From contig JOBE01000001.1 in NCBI GenBank assembly GCA_000717735.1, forward strand, positions 186,001 through 250,000: DNA of 64,000 nucleotides. The letters are read 5' to 3'. Shown here piece after piece: positions 50,501 through 60,500 of the stretch. Origin of the DNA: Streptomyces griseoluteus. GTDB lineage: Bacteria; Actinomycetota; Actinomycetes; Streptomycetales; Streptomycetaceae. The number at the start of each line of letters is the position of its first letter. Positions within the stretch are counted from its first letter, which is position 1. The notes below the pieces were generated by a model. It searched no databases. It saw only the letters and a list, made by a program, of their open reading frames with translations, and had not been told where the DNA came from. The position numbers and the translations under genes are program-made.

Positions 50501-51644
50501 GCTCCCCAGCGGCCGCGACCTGTTCCTCGGTTCCGCGGCGGAGCCGGTCGAGCTCCTCCCCCTTCTGGTAGGCGTCGCTCTCTCGGAGCCCTTCTACCCT
50601 CTCGTCCAGAGCGTGTGCTCGCCGTTCCAGTTCCTCGCGCAGGGCCAGGGTCGAGGCGCGCTCCTCGCGCGCCTTCTCGTACTCCTCGGCGCTGACGCGG
50701 GCGGCCCGGGTGAGGTCGTCCATCTCGGTGGTCGCGGAGATCAGCGCGGCCGCGCCGGCCCGCAGGACCCGGCGGGCGTAGTCGCGCTGCCTGGAGGCGA
50801 CGTTCTCGGCCGCCGTCACCTCGGTGTCGAGCCGGTCGAGGTGCTCCCGCTGCCGGTCCAGGCGCTCGAAGCCCTCGGCGAGCTCGGTGATCTCTCCTTC
50901 GCCGAGCGGGGGCAGGGCGCGGGACAGCAGGGTGGACAGCAGGGAGGGGTCGAGCCGTTCGGACAGCTTGGGCTGCCGGAGCTGGAGCAGGGCGGAGAGA
51001 AGGGACTCGTACCGCTGCTCCCCCATGCCGGCGAAGAGTTCGCGCCGCACAGTGGTGCGGTAGTCGGTCGCCGACGGGTGCACCTCGCCGCGGTCGCGCA
51101 GGGCTTCGGCGAGGGCCGCCTTGGTCAGGGGCTGACCGGTGTCGTTGACAAGGTGGACGCCGTCGGGGTGGGCGATCCGGGCGGTGGTGGTGAAGTAGTC
51201 GGCGTGCGCCGTGGTGGTGTGCACGCTCGCGTGCAGGCGGGCTCCGCAGCCGAACCAGTACTCGGTGCCGTCGTCTCCGACGCGGCGGAACTCCATCCAC
51301 ACGTACCCCACGCGGGTCTTGCCTGACGCTCCCTGGCCGAGCAGGTTCCAGTGCATCGTGCGCTCCGAACCGCCGAACGTGGAGAGGCGGTTGGGGCGGA
51401 GGCTGGCGTCGAAGAGGAAGGGGAGGAGCAGTTCCAGGGCCTTGGACTTGCCGGTGCCGTTCTGACCGCGCAGCAGCAGACGCCCCTGGTGGAAGGTGAA
51501 GGTCTCGTCGTAGTAGCGCCAGACGTTGAGGATGCCCGCGCGGTGGGGCTGCCAGCGTCCGCGGGCGGCGTCCGTCTCGTGAACGGGTGACGGCTCGATG
51601 GTCTGCTCGGGCCGTCGCTGGAGGGGAAGCTCCGTCACGCTCAC
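47514..51644 (-). CDS. jetC: Wadjet type II JetC (TIGR02680), SMC-like ATPase
   Basis: The 1376-residue protein is an SMC/MukB-like motor. Walker A reads L-R-G-Q-N-G-T-G-K-S-K near residue 62; two long coiled-coil arms rich in Ala/Arg/Glu surround a hinge-like region at about 590-720. The C-terminal head carries L-S-G-G-E-K-A and Walker B R-P-I-L-L-D-E-V-F-V-G-V-D. It drives DNA loop extrusion to detect small circular DNA. GTG at 51644 has GGAG 8 nt upstream and overlaps the jetB stop (GTGA). A much longer open frame upstream is a shadow of jetB. Confidence 0.95.
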   Translation of the reverse strand: MSVTELPLQRRPEQTIEPSPVHETDAARGRWQPHRAGILNVWRYYDETFTFHQGRLLLRGQNGTGKSKALELLLPFLFDASLRPNRLSTFGGSERTMHWNLLGQGASGKTRVGYVWMEFRRVGDDGTEYWFGCGARLHASVHTTTAHADYFTTTARIAHPDGVHLVNDTGQPLTKAALAEALRDRGEVHPSATDYRTTVRRELFAGMGEQRYESLLSALLQLRQPKLSERLDPSLLSTLLSRALPPLGEGEITELAEGFERLDRQREHLDRLDTEVTAAENVASRQRDYARRVLRAGAAALISATTEMDDLTRAARVSAEEYEKAREERASTLALREELERRAHALDERVEGLRESDAYQKGEELDRLRRGTEEQVAAAGELRTAARSAEADAEEDRKHADEVAGHARTRDEHARETADEAHRSARAAGMESIHHEVKTILDAEREAKPLDDGTANAPARTGSGRSDAPHVARRLLRGAVTARREQVADITDAIDAHDRAVRDRGTAEGLLDEARTRLADAIAHRDATAAAWDEALAVQAERLLAWARDCTELRIPDLDELAARVAVEADVRELVETVARPLDQEITTERAGARTAQQGLEQERDLLDARRRKLSGETDLPPAAPPTRTTVRTAAAGAPLWRLVAFHEDVPLPVQAAVEAALEASGLLDAWVSASEGLTLPGHDTRAEAGLATTAPGPSLLDVLRPEEDIPVPADTVTRILAGIAYGTTLTGGHPAAVSSAGAWRLAPATGTWNKPEPAHIGALARQRAKQREIAELTELIAEKDASLTTLADRLRELDARAARLADDRTARPDHRELDARRRDWDRAEEKVAARDDAVRDATEHLAAREGDVAGALRTLSRRAAEHGLPTDRDRLRELGRSVERFRDLADTWTDARIDATAAAERARETAAQADRSHRLAEKQAADAAAAEAKAAGLAARLKAVEETVGADYRQIVARVAETRAERDRCRKEARRSAELLMGLEGRIGELRATSGQDAERREKAVEARDGAAQRFRHLCLVGLAEDAGVTPEPDAGDGTKATLEAARAMAARWPRIPHAPRHLGDAATRLSEVVHEARRHLGVRADLELEPDDDVQLFTATLEGVRVGATGLLTTLTQERDRSRDDISTAERRLFDQILTGDIRRHLAARIRRAGELVAHMNGHLERVRTASNVAVQLVWDVRPDLPDSTRTARHLLLKDPGRVTESDREALHAFFRARIEEAKGSDTAASWEEHLGEVLDYTAWHTFTVRLDRADGNGWQPLTKRLHGALSGGEKAIALHLPLFAAVAAHYEDVPLAPRPILLDEVFVGVDTVNRGQVFALLTALDLDLMITSDHEWGNYRELPGIAVHQLLTDGDDAVTSARFVWNGTGMEEG

Positions 51645-52951
51645 TGCATGTCTCCTTCTCCGCCGCCGACGGCGGTCGTGCCTGCCGGATCGTTCTTCGG
51701 GGCCGGGCCGGTGGTCTCGGTCAGGCGGTAGCGGTACGCGGCCGGTCGCGCGACGACGCGGTCTCGGGCCCTGCCTGCCAGGCCGACGTCGAGCAGGATT
51801 CGTACGGCGTCGTCGGCAAGGCGGGCCGGGCCTTCCTCCGACTGGTACGCCTTGGCCCAGCCCGGGAAGCGGCGCAGCAGCTCCGCTCCGGCCTCGGCCA
51901 GCTGCTCGGGCAGCAGGCCCGCGGGCGTGGCGCAGAGCGGTGCGAGGAGGAGCAACGCGGCGACCCGGGCGGTGGAGGTGTCGTCGGGGAAGCGGACGTC
52001 GGTGGCGATGGCGTCCGGGTCGACGAGCAGAAAGCCCTCCGCCCGTTCCTCCAGGAGGAAACCGGCCTGTTCGACCGAGCGGCGCAGAATCTGGCGCCCG
52101 GTCAGGGAGGTGGCGTACGCGAGTTCGTCGTCGGCGAGGTCGGCCCTGTAGAGCACGGGGTCGTCGAAGAGGCGGCGCAGCACCGAGTGGCGCAGCCGCA
52201 GATTGCGCTGGGCGTCCGTGGTCGCGGCGGTCTCGGCATGCGCGTCGTCGGCCGTCCCGTCGGCGGGAGCGCCGCCGTAGCGGCGCTCCCTGACCAGGCC
52301 GGCGAGGAGGCCCTCGAACCGCGCGGGCACCTCCTCCGAGGGCACGGCGAGCCGGGAGGCGCCGACCGGAGCGGCGGGCAGCCGCATCAGCAGCGTGTTG
52401 TCCACGCGGTAGAGGACCCTCGCCTCCGCGGAGTCGACGTACGTCTCGGTCGTGCCGTCCACGGCACGCAGCACGTCGTACGACTCCAGCAGCTTCAGGA
52501 CGTCGACGAACGCCATGCGCTCCGGCCGGTGGACCGGGTCGAACCCCGCCAGCGCGCGGTCGGCCGCCGTGGCCTGGACGACGCGGTCGGCGAGCATGCC
52601 GATGGTCGTCATCGGCATCGACAGCAGCTCGGCGGCGGTCACACACAGCAGGACGTACCGGCGGCGATCGAACGGGGCCCGGCCGGATCGTGCCCGGCGG
52701 GCGGGACGGGAGCCGTCGGGGTCGGCGCGGACCTTGGCGAGACGGGCGTAGCCCCGGCGGGGTTCCACGATCAGATTCCAGCCGCAGGTGTAGTCGAACC
52801 ACCGGGCCAGCGGGTCACGGCGGCGCCGCACCAGGTCGAATCCGGTCGGGTCGGCTGCCTCGGTGAGCAGCGGGCGGGCCAGAAGGAGGCGGATGGCGCG
52901 GGCGACCTCCTCCCGTTCGGCGGAGGCCAGTTGGTTGGCGAGGGTGCTCAT
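51641..52951 (-). CDS. jetB: Wadjet type II JetB (DUF2398/TIGR02678), KITE-like subunit
   Basis: The 436-residue protein fits the DUF2398 family, the winged-helix KITE-type partner of the SMC-like motor. Family traits seen are the start L-A-S-A-E-R-E-E-V-A-R-A-I-R-L-L-L-A-R-P, the W-F-D-Y-T-C-G-W strand and the basic R-D-P-L-A-R segment before it, and a C-terminal helical region with L-L-L-L-A-P-L. It has no catalytic motif. ATG at 52951 overlaps the stop of jetA (ATGA), and its own stop overlaps the start of jetC, so the complex is made in fixed order. Confidence 0.92.
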   Translation of the reverse strand: MSTLANQLASAEREEVARAIRLLLARPLLTEAADPTGFDLVRRRRDPLARWFDYTCGWNLIVEPRRGYARLAKVRADPDGSRPARRARSGRAPFDRRRYVLLCVTAAELLSMPMTTIGMLADRVVQATAADRALAGFDPVHRPERMAFVDVLKLLESYDVLRAVDGTTETYVDSAEARVLYRVDNTLLMRLPAAPVGASRLAVPSEEVPARFEGLLAGLVRERRYGGAPADGTADDAHAETAATTDAQRNLRLRHSVLRRLFDDPVLYRADLADDELAYATSLTGRQILRRSVEQAGFLLEERAEGFLLVDPDAIATDVRFPDDTSTARVAALLLLAPLCATPAGLLPEQLAEAGAELLRRFPGWAKAYQSEEGPARLADDAVRILLDVGLAGRARDRVVARPAAYRYRLTETTGPAPKNDPAGTTAVGGGEGDMQ

Positions 52952-54504
52952 CCTGCGGCCTCCTGTCCCGTGGCCGCGCGGGCTGCCGGGAAGGCGTTCG
53001 CCCCGCCCGCGGCCGTGACGTGGATGACGTAGTCCGGACCTGCCATCGTCCCCTGCGCGGTACGCAGTACGGCGGTGCGCCCGTCGGGAGGCGGCGACAG
53101 CGCCACCTCCACCCGGCCGTCCCCGGTCGTGGCCCGTCGCCGGCCGCCCGCGTCCGGCCGGGCGGCCAGCGCCCGGCCCAGCAGGTCGAGGAGACGGTCG
53201 AAGGCCGCGGGGTCGAGGGCGCTGAAGGAGGAGAGCCGTACGGGGCCGTCCGTCTCCAGCGCCTGCCAGGCGCGCGCCAGCTCCGCCCGTTCCGCCCTGG
53301 CCCGCTCGGCGCGTTCCGCCTTGACCGCCGTGACGTCCCGCACCTTGGCCGTACGGGTGAAGCGTTCGGTCCGTCCGCTGGTCCGCAGCAGCGCCGACAC
53401 CTCCACCGGCGGTGCCTCGGACCAGGAATGGGACGAGGGGATCAGCTCCGGGTCCGGGTGGGCGAGATGGGCGTGGCGCGCGGGGCCGAGGCCGAAGGCG
53501 GCCGACCACAGCCGGTGCAGATCGTCCTCCTCGGGAGCCGCCGCGAACCAGCGTGACAGCTCCCGGAAGTCCTGTACGGCACTGGAGGAGCGGCGCCGGG
53601 ACTCGTTGATCCGCTCCAGGACCTGGAGAAGGGAGACGATGGCACGCCGGGCGATGTCGTGCAGCTGCTCGATCCGGGGGCGCGCCCCGTCGTCCGGCAG
53701 GAACCAGGCCCGCAGGCCCGCCCAGCGCGCCCGTCGGCTCTCCAGCCAGCCGGCCGCCGGGTCCTCTCCCGGTGCCGGAGGCAGCTCGGCACCGCGCAGG
53801 GCCCGCTCACGCAACACCGCGATGCCCCGCTCCTCCACACGGGCCACGGCGGCGGCCACCGTCTCGCCACGCCGGTCGAGATTGACCAGGAACTCCTGGA
53901 GATACGCGACGGTGGCGGCCTTCACCTCACGGAACACGTCCAGATCCACTCCTTCGGCGCGAAGGAGCCTCTGTAGCTGGCCGTTGAAGGCCTTGGTGTT
54001 CTCCACCAGGCCTTCCAGATGGCCCTCCAGCTCCCGCAGGGTGCTGAAGATCCGCCGGTCGGCCGCGGCCGGTTCACCGGACAGCACGGTCAGCTCGTCG
54101 AGCCGGTCGGAGATCGCCTCCAGCACCGCGGTCTGCAGCGCCCCGGTGGAGGCCAGTACCTCCAGGGCGTGGTGCACCCCGGCGAGCGCGGCCTCGCCCC
54201 GGCGGGTCAGCGAGTAGTGCAGGTTGCGCCGCTCGTACTCCTCGGCCGTGCGGTAGTTCTGGGCGTGGTTGTGGACCACGTCGAGGAGTTCCCACTTCAC
54301 CAGCCGTTTCAGCGTCTCGTGCAGTTCCTCGTCCTCGAGGTCCGAGACCCAGCCCACCGCACGCAGCCGCTCCCGTACGCCGTCGAGCCCGAGCTCGGTC
54401 TCCAGGTGCTCGCCGGCCACCCCGAAGGCCTCGAGCACGGCCCCGTTCAGGTCGGCCGTCTCCCCCGTGGTGAACCGGAACATCTCCGGCGGAACCCTGC
54501 GCAT
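52948..54504 (-). CDS. jetA: Wadjet type II JetA (DUF2397/TIGR02677), kleisin-like subunit
   Basis: The 518-residue protein fits DUF2397. The N-terminus V-P-P-E-M-F-R-F-T-T-G-E and the winged-helix part L-K-R-L-V-K-W-E-L-L followed by N-Y-R-T-A-E-E-Y-E-R-R are typical. The rest is mostly helical. In Wadjet it is the kleisin-like clasp of the motor. It is the first gene of the operon. The ATG at 54504 is preferred because the family starts here and GAGGAGGGGACG lies upstream; a GTG at 54555 is possible. A hairpin at 54577-54612 separates it from the helicase gene upstream, so jetABCD probably has its own promoter in this short gap. Confidence 0.92.
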   Translation of the reverse strand: MRRVPPEMFRFTTGETADLNGAVLEAFGVAGEHLETELGLDGVRERLRAVGWVSDLEDEELHETLKRLVKWELLDVVHNHAQNYRTAEEYERRNLHYSLTRRGEAALAGVHHALEVLASTGALQTAVLEAISDRLDELTVLSGEPAAADRRIFSTLRELEGHLEGLVENTKAFNGQLQRLLRAEGVDLDVFREVKAATVAYLQEFLVNLDRRGETVAAAVARVEERGIAVLRERALRGAELPPAPGEDPAAGWLESRRARWAGLRAWFLPDDGARPRIEQLHDIARRAIVSLLQVLERINESRRRSSSAVQDFRELSRWFAAAPEEDDLHRLWSAAFGLGPARHAHLAHPDPELIPSSHSWSEAPPVEVSALLRTSGRTERFTRTAKVRDVTAVKAERAERARAERAELARAWQALETDGPVRLSSFSALDPAAFDRLLDLLGRALAARPDAGGRRRATTGDGRVEVALSPPPDGRTAVLRTAQGTMAGPDYVIHVTAAGGANAFPAARAATGQEAAG

Positions 54505-54576
54505 GCTGGTACGTCCCCTCCTCCACCGCCATCCCTGCGGCACTTCGGTCCCCACGGTAGGGGCCGCTATGGGTCT

Positions 54577-54612
54577 TGAGGTCGGGTCCCGGAACTCCGG
54601 AACCCGACCTCA
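54577..54612 (-). terminator. Strong hairpin terminator after the helicase gene
   Basis: A near-perfect inverted repeat (TGAGGTCGGGT and ACCCGACCTCA, with an inner CCGG/CCGG pair) folds into a 36-nt hairpin. It overlaps the TGA stop of the UvrD-like gene and lies 73 bp before jetA. It should end the drm transcript and isolate the Wadjet operon. Confidence 0.75.
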
Positions 54613-55719
54613 TCCTCGGGCCAGAATGCGGGGCGGGATGCCCTTCAGCAGCTCCGGTTCGCTGTCGCCCGCATAGGCGAAATGAAGTTCATGCCGAGCT
54701 CGAGTGGCCATCACGTAGTACGCCATGCGGAGGGACGCGGAGGTGGGGTCCACCGCTGCGTCCGCCTCCGAGTCCGGCACCACGACCGTGTCGAACTGAA
54801 GCCCCTTCGCACTGGACCGGTGAACGATGACAATGCCCGGACGCGACAGGTCGAGCGTCCGATACCGGCCTCCGGTCGCTTGCGACGCATACATCTGTGC
54901 CCGGAGTCGCGGGGCTTTCCGTTCCAGCCGCGTGAGCAGTTCGAACTGCGCCTGAGTGGAGTGCACCACCACTCCGATGCTCCGGTCGGGCCGGCTCGCA
55001 ACAAGACCAAGCAGCAGATCGCTGACCGCCGCCAGGTTCGACAGTGCGTGCAGCCGGGGCAGGGGGCCTTCGCGGCCCGGTAGTTCGGGCGGCCGTGGGC
55101 CGGTGTGGAACCGGGCCGCGAGTTCGGCCGTCTGCCGGGTGTTGCGGTGATTTCCGTGGAGATCATGGACGGCACATCGGCCCAGGCCTCCGGCGATCTC
55201 CGTGAGGGTGGAGTGGGAGGTGGTGAGCCGCTGGCACTCGTCGGCGAAGACCGTCGTACGACTGCCGAGAATCCGGCACAGTCGGTAGAAGGCGGGCGGC
55301 AGGTCCTGCCCTTCGTCCACCACCAGTGTCAGCGGCTTTGCAAGGTCGATGGGTTCGGCGAGCGCGGCCCGTTCATAGAAAGCCGGCCAGTCGTACCAGC
55401 CGTCGTCGCCGCGCGGGGCGTCCCCGCCGTACCACCCTGCGAGCCAGGAGTGGGCGGTCGCCACGGTGATGTCCGCACGATCGGAGCACAGCTCCGACAC
55501 CAGCCGTGTCAACGACTGCCGCAGAAGATTGGAGCGGGTCAGCAGCACTGCCGGGGTGCCGGTGAGAGCGAGCATCACGACACGCTGTGCGGCCAGCACG
55601 CTCTTCCCGCTGCCCGGGGGCCCGTCGACCACGTGATTGCCGTCGAACGGCAGCGCGTCGAGCAGTTCGCGCTGGGCAGGGGTGAGGTCGAGGTAGGTAA
55701 GTGTCATCGTCGGCGTCAT
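54610..55719 (-). CDS. Small UvrD/PIF1-like superfamily 1 helicase or NTPase
   Basis: The 369-residue protein has Walker A D-G-P-P-G-S-G-K-S near 37-45, a Walker B V-V-D-E-G-Q-D-L, motif III-like F-A-D-E-C-Q-R-L, motif IV-type N-H-R-N-T and the late A-K-G-L-Q-F-D-T-V-V-V and M-A-T-R-A-R-H-E-L motifs of UvrD-like enzymes. It is short because the 1B and 2B domains are absent. It is ATGA-coupled to drmB, so it is part of the DISARM-like module. It ends in a strong hairpin. Confidence 0.88.
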   Translation of the reverse strand: MTPTMTLTYLDLTPAQRELLDALPFDGNHVVDGPPGSGKSVLAAQRVVMLALTGTPAVLLTRSNLLRQSLTRLVSELCSDRADITVATAHSWLAGWYGGDAPRGDDGWYDWPAFYERAALAEPIDLAKPLTLVVDEGQDLPPAFYRLCRILGSRTTVFADECQRLTTSHSTLTEIAGGLGRCAVHDLHGNHRNTRQTAELAARFHTGPRPPELPGREGPLPRLHALSNLAAVSDLLLGLVASRPDRSIGVVVHSTQAQFELLTRLERKAPRLRAQMYASQATGGRYRTLDLSRPGIVIVHRSSAKGLQFDTVVVPDSEADAAVDPTSASLRMAYYVMATRARHELHFAYAGDSEPELLKGIPPRILARG

Positions 55720-57557
55720 TCCTGGGCGGCGGCGGCACGGGCCGCGGCCACAATCGGCTCGAAGAAGCCGGGTACACCACTTCCTCCGACGATCAAGGCC
55801 CGGTCCAACAGGGTGTTGCCGGTCTCGCAGCTGGTCTCCGGAAGCAGTGCGCAAGCATGGCAGGCGGCCCGGTTGAGGTTGCCGAAACCCTGCCCGGTGT
55901 GTTCCGAACACAGGGGGTCCGCCGAGCACCATGCGGCGGCCTCGGCCATCCGTAGCAGTGTCTCCGCGAGCCGGGGCGGTTCACCCTGCTGGACGAGGCC
56001 TCCGAGGGTGCCCTCGGCGTCGCCCGCCGCGGTGTAGACAAGGATGCCGTACTGATCGTGCTCGGGCCGGGCGTAAACGCGCTCGCGCAAGCTGGCCGTG
56101 GTGTATCCGGATTCGAACGACAGTTGGCGCACGAGGAGGTGGCCAAGGGTGTGCAGCAGCACGAAGCGCGGTGCAAGAGCCGGTCCGGTCAGCATCTGAA
56201 GGCGGTCGCTCTGGAAGGACCGGTCAAGATCCGCCCGGAGACCAGCCACCCGGGACCGGACGGCGTCCTGCCGCTCCCAGGCCGTCAGTGCGGCGGGGTC
56301 CAGGGTGAGCAGGATGCCTTCGCCGAGGACTTCGACGGCGGGCAGCCAGCGCAACCTGCGGGATGTGTCGGCCGGGACGATGGCAGCGTCCGGTGACACA
56401 CGGCTGAAGCCGGACAGGGCACGCACCTCCCTGAGCCGGTCGGCAAGGACGACGCGGCCCATCCGTCGGTGCAGGCCGGCCCAGGGTTCCGTGGTCTCAC
56501 CATCGAGGCCGAGTCCGGAGCCACGTACCGAGAAGTCGCGTGTCACCGGCGGTTCGGCGGCCGTCAGCGCTGCCCATTCCTCGCGGCGTAGATCCGTTCC
56601 GGCGGCGGACGCCGCCGGGACACCGGATGTGGGGTGGGCCGGCGTGCCCGTACCCGTCTCCTCGGAGAGGAGGGCGTCCAGCAGGACGTCATCTGCCCCC
56701 GTGTCCTCTTTGATCATCTCCCGAAGGATCTCCGCGCGGGGCGTTCCGGTGGCCTTGCACAGCGGCACCCAGTAGTCACTGTCGCGGACCCGGCCGACGA
56801 GTTCCTCTCCGCCCGCGGCCGGCAGGTCGGCCTCAGGGAGGGAGAGCGCCGAGTGGACCACCGGGTAGTACAGATTGCCCGCGGTGCGCTGCACGACCTG
56901 GACCGGCTTGGCGCAGTCAACGGCTTCGGAAACCCTCTGCCACGGGTTTCTTCCGGAGCACCGCATGCCATGCGTGCCGAGGATGTCCAACAGGTCCCGG
57001 CGCGCTCCACAGCCAGGTGCCACGCACGAGACGGACAGCGCCTCCAGGCCTGTGGCCCGCTCCGACACCCGGAACCGCAGTTGTTCACGCGAGCTGCAGG
57101 AGTGTCGCCGGGCGGCGTCGAGCCGGGCGTGTGCCCAGAACCACCAGTCGACGTCGCCCAGGTGTCCCGCGGCGCAGATCTGGACGAAACGCATAGGGGA
57201 CAGCCTGCGCTTCGGCGAGCACGACGGGCAGCTCGGCGGCTCCCCCGGCTTCTCGTCGGCGATGCGCCAGCGCACCATGCGCCGGCAGGAGCCGCAGAAC
57301 AGCCAGGCCGGGAAACGGATGTAGGGTGCGCCGGGCGCGTCCGCTCGGTCGAATCGATCGTTGAGTGTGGCGGGCGCCGCGAAGAACCCGCTCACGCCGA
57401 GTCGTGCGGCCAGGCGTGGGGAGGCCACGGCCTGGCGGATCCGCGGCCAGTCCCCGATGCCGGTCGCGACGAACGACTCGCCCTGGATGTCGAAGACCGC
57501 GCCGACTCCGAACGGCAGCACGGTCTGGGCCTGACGGACTCGAAGCTTGCGGTTCAC
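55716..57557 (-). CDS. drmB: DISARM DrmB-like protein (DUF1998)
   Basis: The 613-residue protein carries a C-terminal DUF1998 with conserved H-T-L-G-H-L-L region and four Cys (C-S-A-D-P-L-C and C-H-A-C) that likely bind zinc. The N-terminus starts R-Q-A-Q-T-V-L-P-F-G-V-G-A-V-F-D, typical of DrmB, and two C-x2-C pairs follow near 90-115. DrmB partners the helicase DrmA in the DISARM defence core. GTG at 57557 overlaps the stop of drmA (GTGA). There is no drmC (phospholipase D-type) or methyltransferase gene next to it. Confidence 0.9.
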   Translation of the reverse strand: MNRKLRVRQAQTVLPFGVGAVFDIQGESFVATGIGDWPRIRQAVASPRLAARLGVSGFFAAPATLNDRFDRADAPGAPYIRFPAWLFCGSCRRMVRWRIADEKPGEPPSCPSCSPKRRLSPMRFVQICAAGHLGDVDWWFWAHARLDAARRHSCSSREQLRFRVSERATGLEALSVSCVAPGCGARRDLLDILGTHGMRCSGRNPWQRVSEAVDCAKPVQVVQRTAGNLYYPVVHSALSLPEADLPAAGGEELVGRVRDSDYWVPLCKATGTPRAEILREMIKEDTGADDVLLDALLSEETGTGTPAHPTSGVPAASAAGTDLRREEWAALTAAEPPVTRDFSVRGSGLGLDGETTEPWAGLHRRMGRVVLADRLREVRALSGFSRVSPDAAIVPADTSRRLRWLPAVEVLGEGILLTLDPAALTAWERQDAVRSRVAGLRADLDRSFQSDRLQMLTGPALAPRFVLLHTLGHLLVRQLSFESGYTTASLRERVYARPEHDQYGILVYTAAGDAEGTLGGLVQQGEPPRLAETLLRMAEAAAWCSADPLCSEHTGQGFGNLNRAACHACALLPETSCETGNTLLDRALIVGGSGVPGFFEPIVAAARAAAAQE

Positions 57558-60500
57558 TGGTCGGCTCCCTTGACCGTCACCTGGCACTCGCGGTCGACGT
57601 TGCGCATGGAGTGGAGGGTCTCCCAGAGCCCTCCGTGCTGTTCAAAGTTCTTCAAGAGGTTGTGCTGCCCCTTGCCCTGGCTGCGGTAGTACAGCTCCTT
57701 GCCTTCCTGCCTGGCGTTCCGAGCGGCTTCCTCCCACGCGGCGAGCAGCTCGGCCAGTTCGGTACGGACGGCGTGCGCGGCGCGCCGGTCGCTCGCACCG
57801 GACTTCCGTGCCAGCAGCTCGGCCAGCTCCCTGGCCTCACCGATCCGTTCCGGCAGCTCCCCTGCCTGGTTCTCGGCGCTCAGGCCGAGTCGATGCCGTA
57901 CGAGAATGACGAGCGCGGCGTGCAGCGCGCGGCGGCGTGACGGAATGGACCAGGGTGTGACGCTGGTGGGTTCGACGTGCCGGTAGAGGGCGCGGTGGTA
58001 GGGGTCGAAGGCCTCGTAGTGCGAGCGGTCCCTGGGACGGGTCGCGTTGAAGAAGGTGACGACGAGCCCGGGCACACTGTGCCGGCCGACTCGGCTGGTG
58101 GCCTGGATGTACTCGGCGGTTGTCTTGGGCTGCCCCTGCATCAGCATCAGCGCGAGCCGTTTGACGTCCACGCCGACCGACAGCATGTTGGTGCAGGGCA
58201 GGAAGGAAACGGCATCCGGGTGTGTCCAGGGCTTCTCGAGCCGGTCCAGCAGCACCGGTTGCTCGGCTCGGGCCAGGTTGCTGGTCAACTCCTGCACCTG
58301 GTGGTCGGCGAGTCCCCGGCCACCCGATCCGGCTGCCAGTCCTGCCAGTTGGGCCGGGATGTCGTCTGCGGCCGCCGTGACGGTGCGGCCGAGTTCCCGC
58401 AAGCTGTGGTGATAGGCGACGAGGGTCCAGTAGGCGTCGCGGTGTTCTTCGGGCAATTCCCAGGCACCTTGGAGCATCGCGGCGGCGGTGGCGACCGCGG
58501 CCCGGCCGGCGGTGTGGCCCTGGGCCATGACGCCGAGGTAGAGGCGCCCGGGGCGCGAGGTGTCGGGTTCGGCGAAGTACGAGTGGCGGGCGTCAAGACC
58601 GGCCGGCGGGAACAGCTGCACCTCGGAGCCGTACAGGGCGCGCACCTGCTCCCCGGACCGGCGGATCGTGGCCGTGGACGCGACTACTTTGGGGCCGGTC
58701 CCGTCGGCCGTGGCGCACAGGCCGAGGATGGCCGACTCGTACAGGCCCACGGTGGTGCCGAGCGGCCCGGTCAGCAGGTGGAGCTCGTCCTGGATGACGA
58801 GTGACGGCGGCAGGCTGCCGGTACCCGTCCCGAACAGGCGTCCGGCGCGGGGTTCCCAGGCGAGCCGGGCGAATTTGTCGACGGTGCCGAGCACGAAGGT
58901 CGGAGGCCTGTCGTAGAGCTGCTGGTCGACGACGGCGACGGGCAACTCGCCGTGGAAGGTGCACGCGTCACGGGGGCAGAAGAACGCGAAAGAGTCGGTG
59001 GCAGCCCGGATGCCGTAGTCGGCGTGATCGGCCGAGCGGTGTGCCGGGAGGATGCGGGTTCCGCACCAGGGGCAGCGGTCGAGGATGAAGACGTCCTCGG
59101 GGCGGGCTGCGGAGCGGACGTCACGTGCGACTGTCACTGCGGCTTCGTACGAGTTGGGCGAGGTCGCCTCGCCGACCCACAGTCCGATCGAGAACGGTTC
59201 GTCGCCGTAGCGGCCGGGCTCGGCACGGCGCAGTGTCTCCAGGGCGCACACAGTGGTCGCGGCGCGCTGGAACTGCTGGGTGGTCAGCAGGCTGAGGGTG
59301 TAGCGGCTGAGTACGGCGGTGCCGCCGCCCTTCGGGTCGCGCCGCCGCAACACCATCACGAACACGGCGAGCAGCAGGTACGCCTCCGTCTTGCCACCAC
59401 CGGTGGGGAACCAGATGAGATCGGTCATGGACCGGTCGGGGTGGCGCGGGTCGGCGACGCCGTCCAGGGTCAGCAGGAAGAAGGCCAGCTGGAACGGACG
59501 CCACGTGGCAGCCGGGTCTGGCGCGGGCTCGATGTGTACGGGGTCGTGGCGGGAGCGCCGCTCGCCCGCCTGGTCGGGCGCGGAGTGCCGCATCTGCAAG
59601 GCCATGGCGAGGTTCGCGGCGCGGAACGCCTCCAGCAGTTCGGGGCGTGCGGGGTCGCAGAGCGTGCGCACTCCGGACTCCATACGAGTGACGACGGTGC
59701 CGATGCGTTCCAGCACCCGGTCGGCTGCCGGCCGACCCCAGTCGGGCACCTCGATGCCGCACTGATCCTCGTACCAGCGGCGGTAGTCGGCCGTGAAGTC
59801 CGTGAGCTCTCGCCGCACCTGCGCGACGGGCAGCTCGGGGTCGGCGAGGTGCAGCAGGTTGAGGACGGGGGCGTCGATGAGCCCGGCGGGCCGGGTCGCG
59901 GGTACCTCGGCCGTCGGCAGCACGACGGCGCGCAGTCCGGTCACCGCCTCGCCGTCACGCCGCTCCTCGACGGCGCAGCCGTGGCCGACCGCGTAGGTGC
60001 GGACATGGCGGTACTGAAGCCTCAGCTCCTGTTCCTCGGGGTCCCGGCTGGCGAGCCGGACGCTCGGATACCGCAGCACCCGCCCTTCGCGGGGCCGTAC
60101 GCCGAGCTCGACCTGAAAGAGCATGCGGTCCCACTGCGCGGCGCGTCCCAGCGCCGGTTCGATGCGGGCGCTGTTCACCAGGGCGATGGTGACCAGCTGC
60201 CCCGCGCCGAGGGGCCGACGGCGCAGCCGCAGCTCGGCTCGCCCGTCGAGAACGGACACCGCGTCCCGGTCGGGGCCGAGGTGGTGCGTCTCCGGCGGCA
60301 ACGGGACGCGCTGCCAGCGGCGCCCCTCGTCTCCTTGGGCGCGCAAGGTGCGGTAGTGGGCACCGCCGCAATCGACCTCCACGGTGTCGGTGTCCGTATA
60401 GAAGCTGAGGCCGAGGGAGGAGGGCAGCCAGGCGTTGGACTCCGGCACCGGGTCATTCGCGGGGTCGGTGTCGGCGGCGGCTCCTTCGGTTCCGAGGCCG

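Noticed and set aside
51645..52802. N-terminal extension of jetC up to 52802
   Set aside because: Arg/Pro-rich shadow of jetB; the SMC-like homology and ribosome binding site start at 51644.
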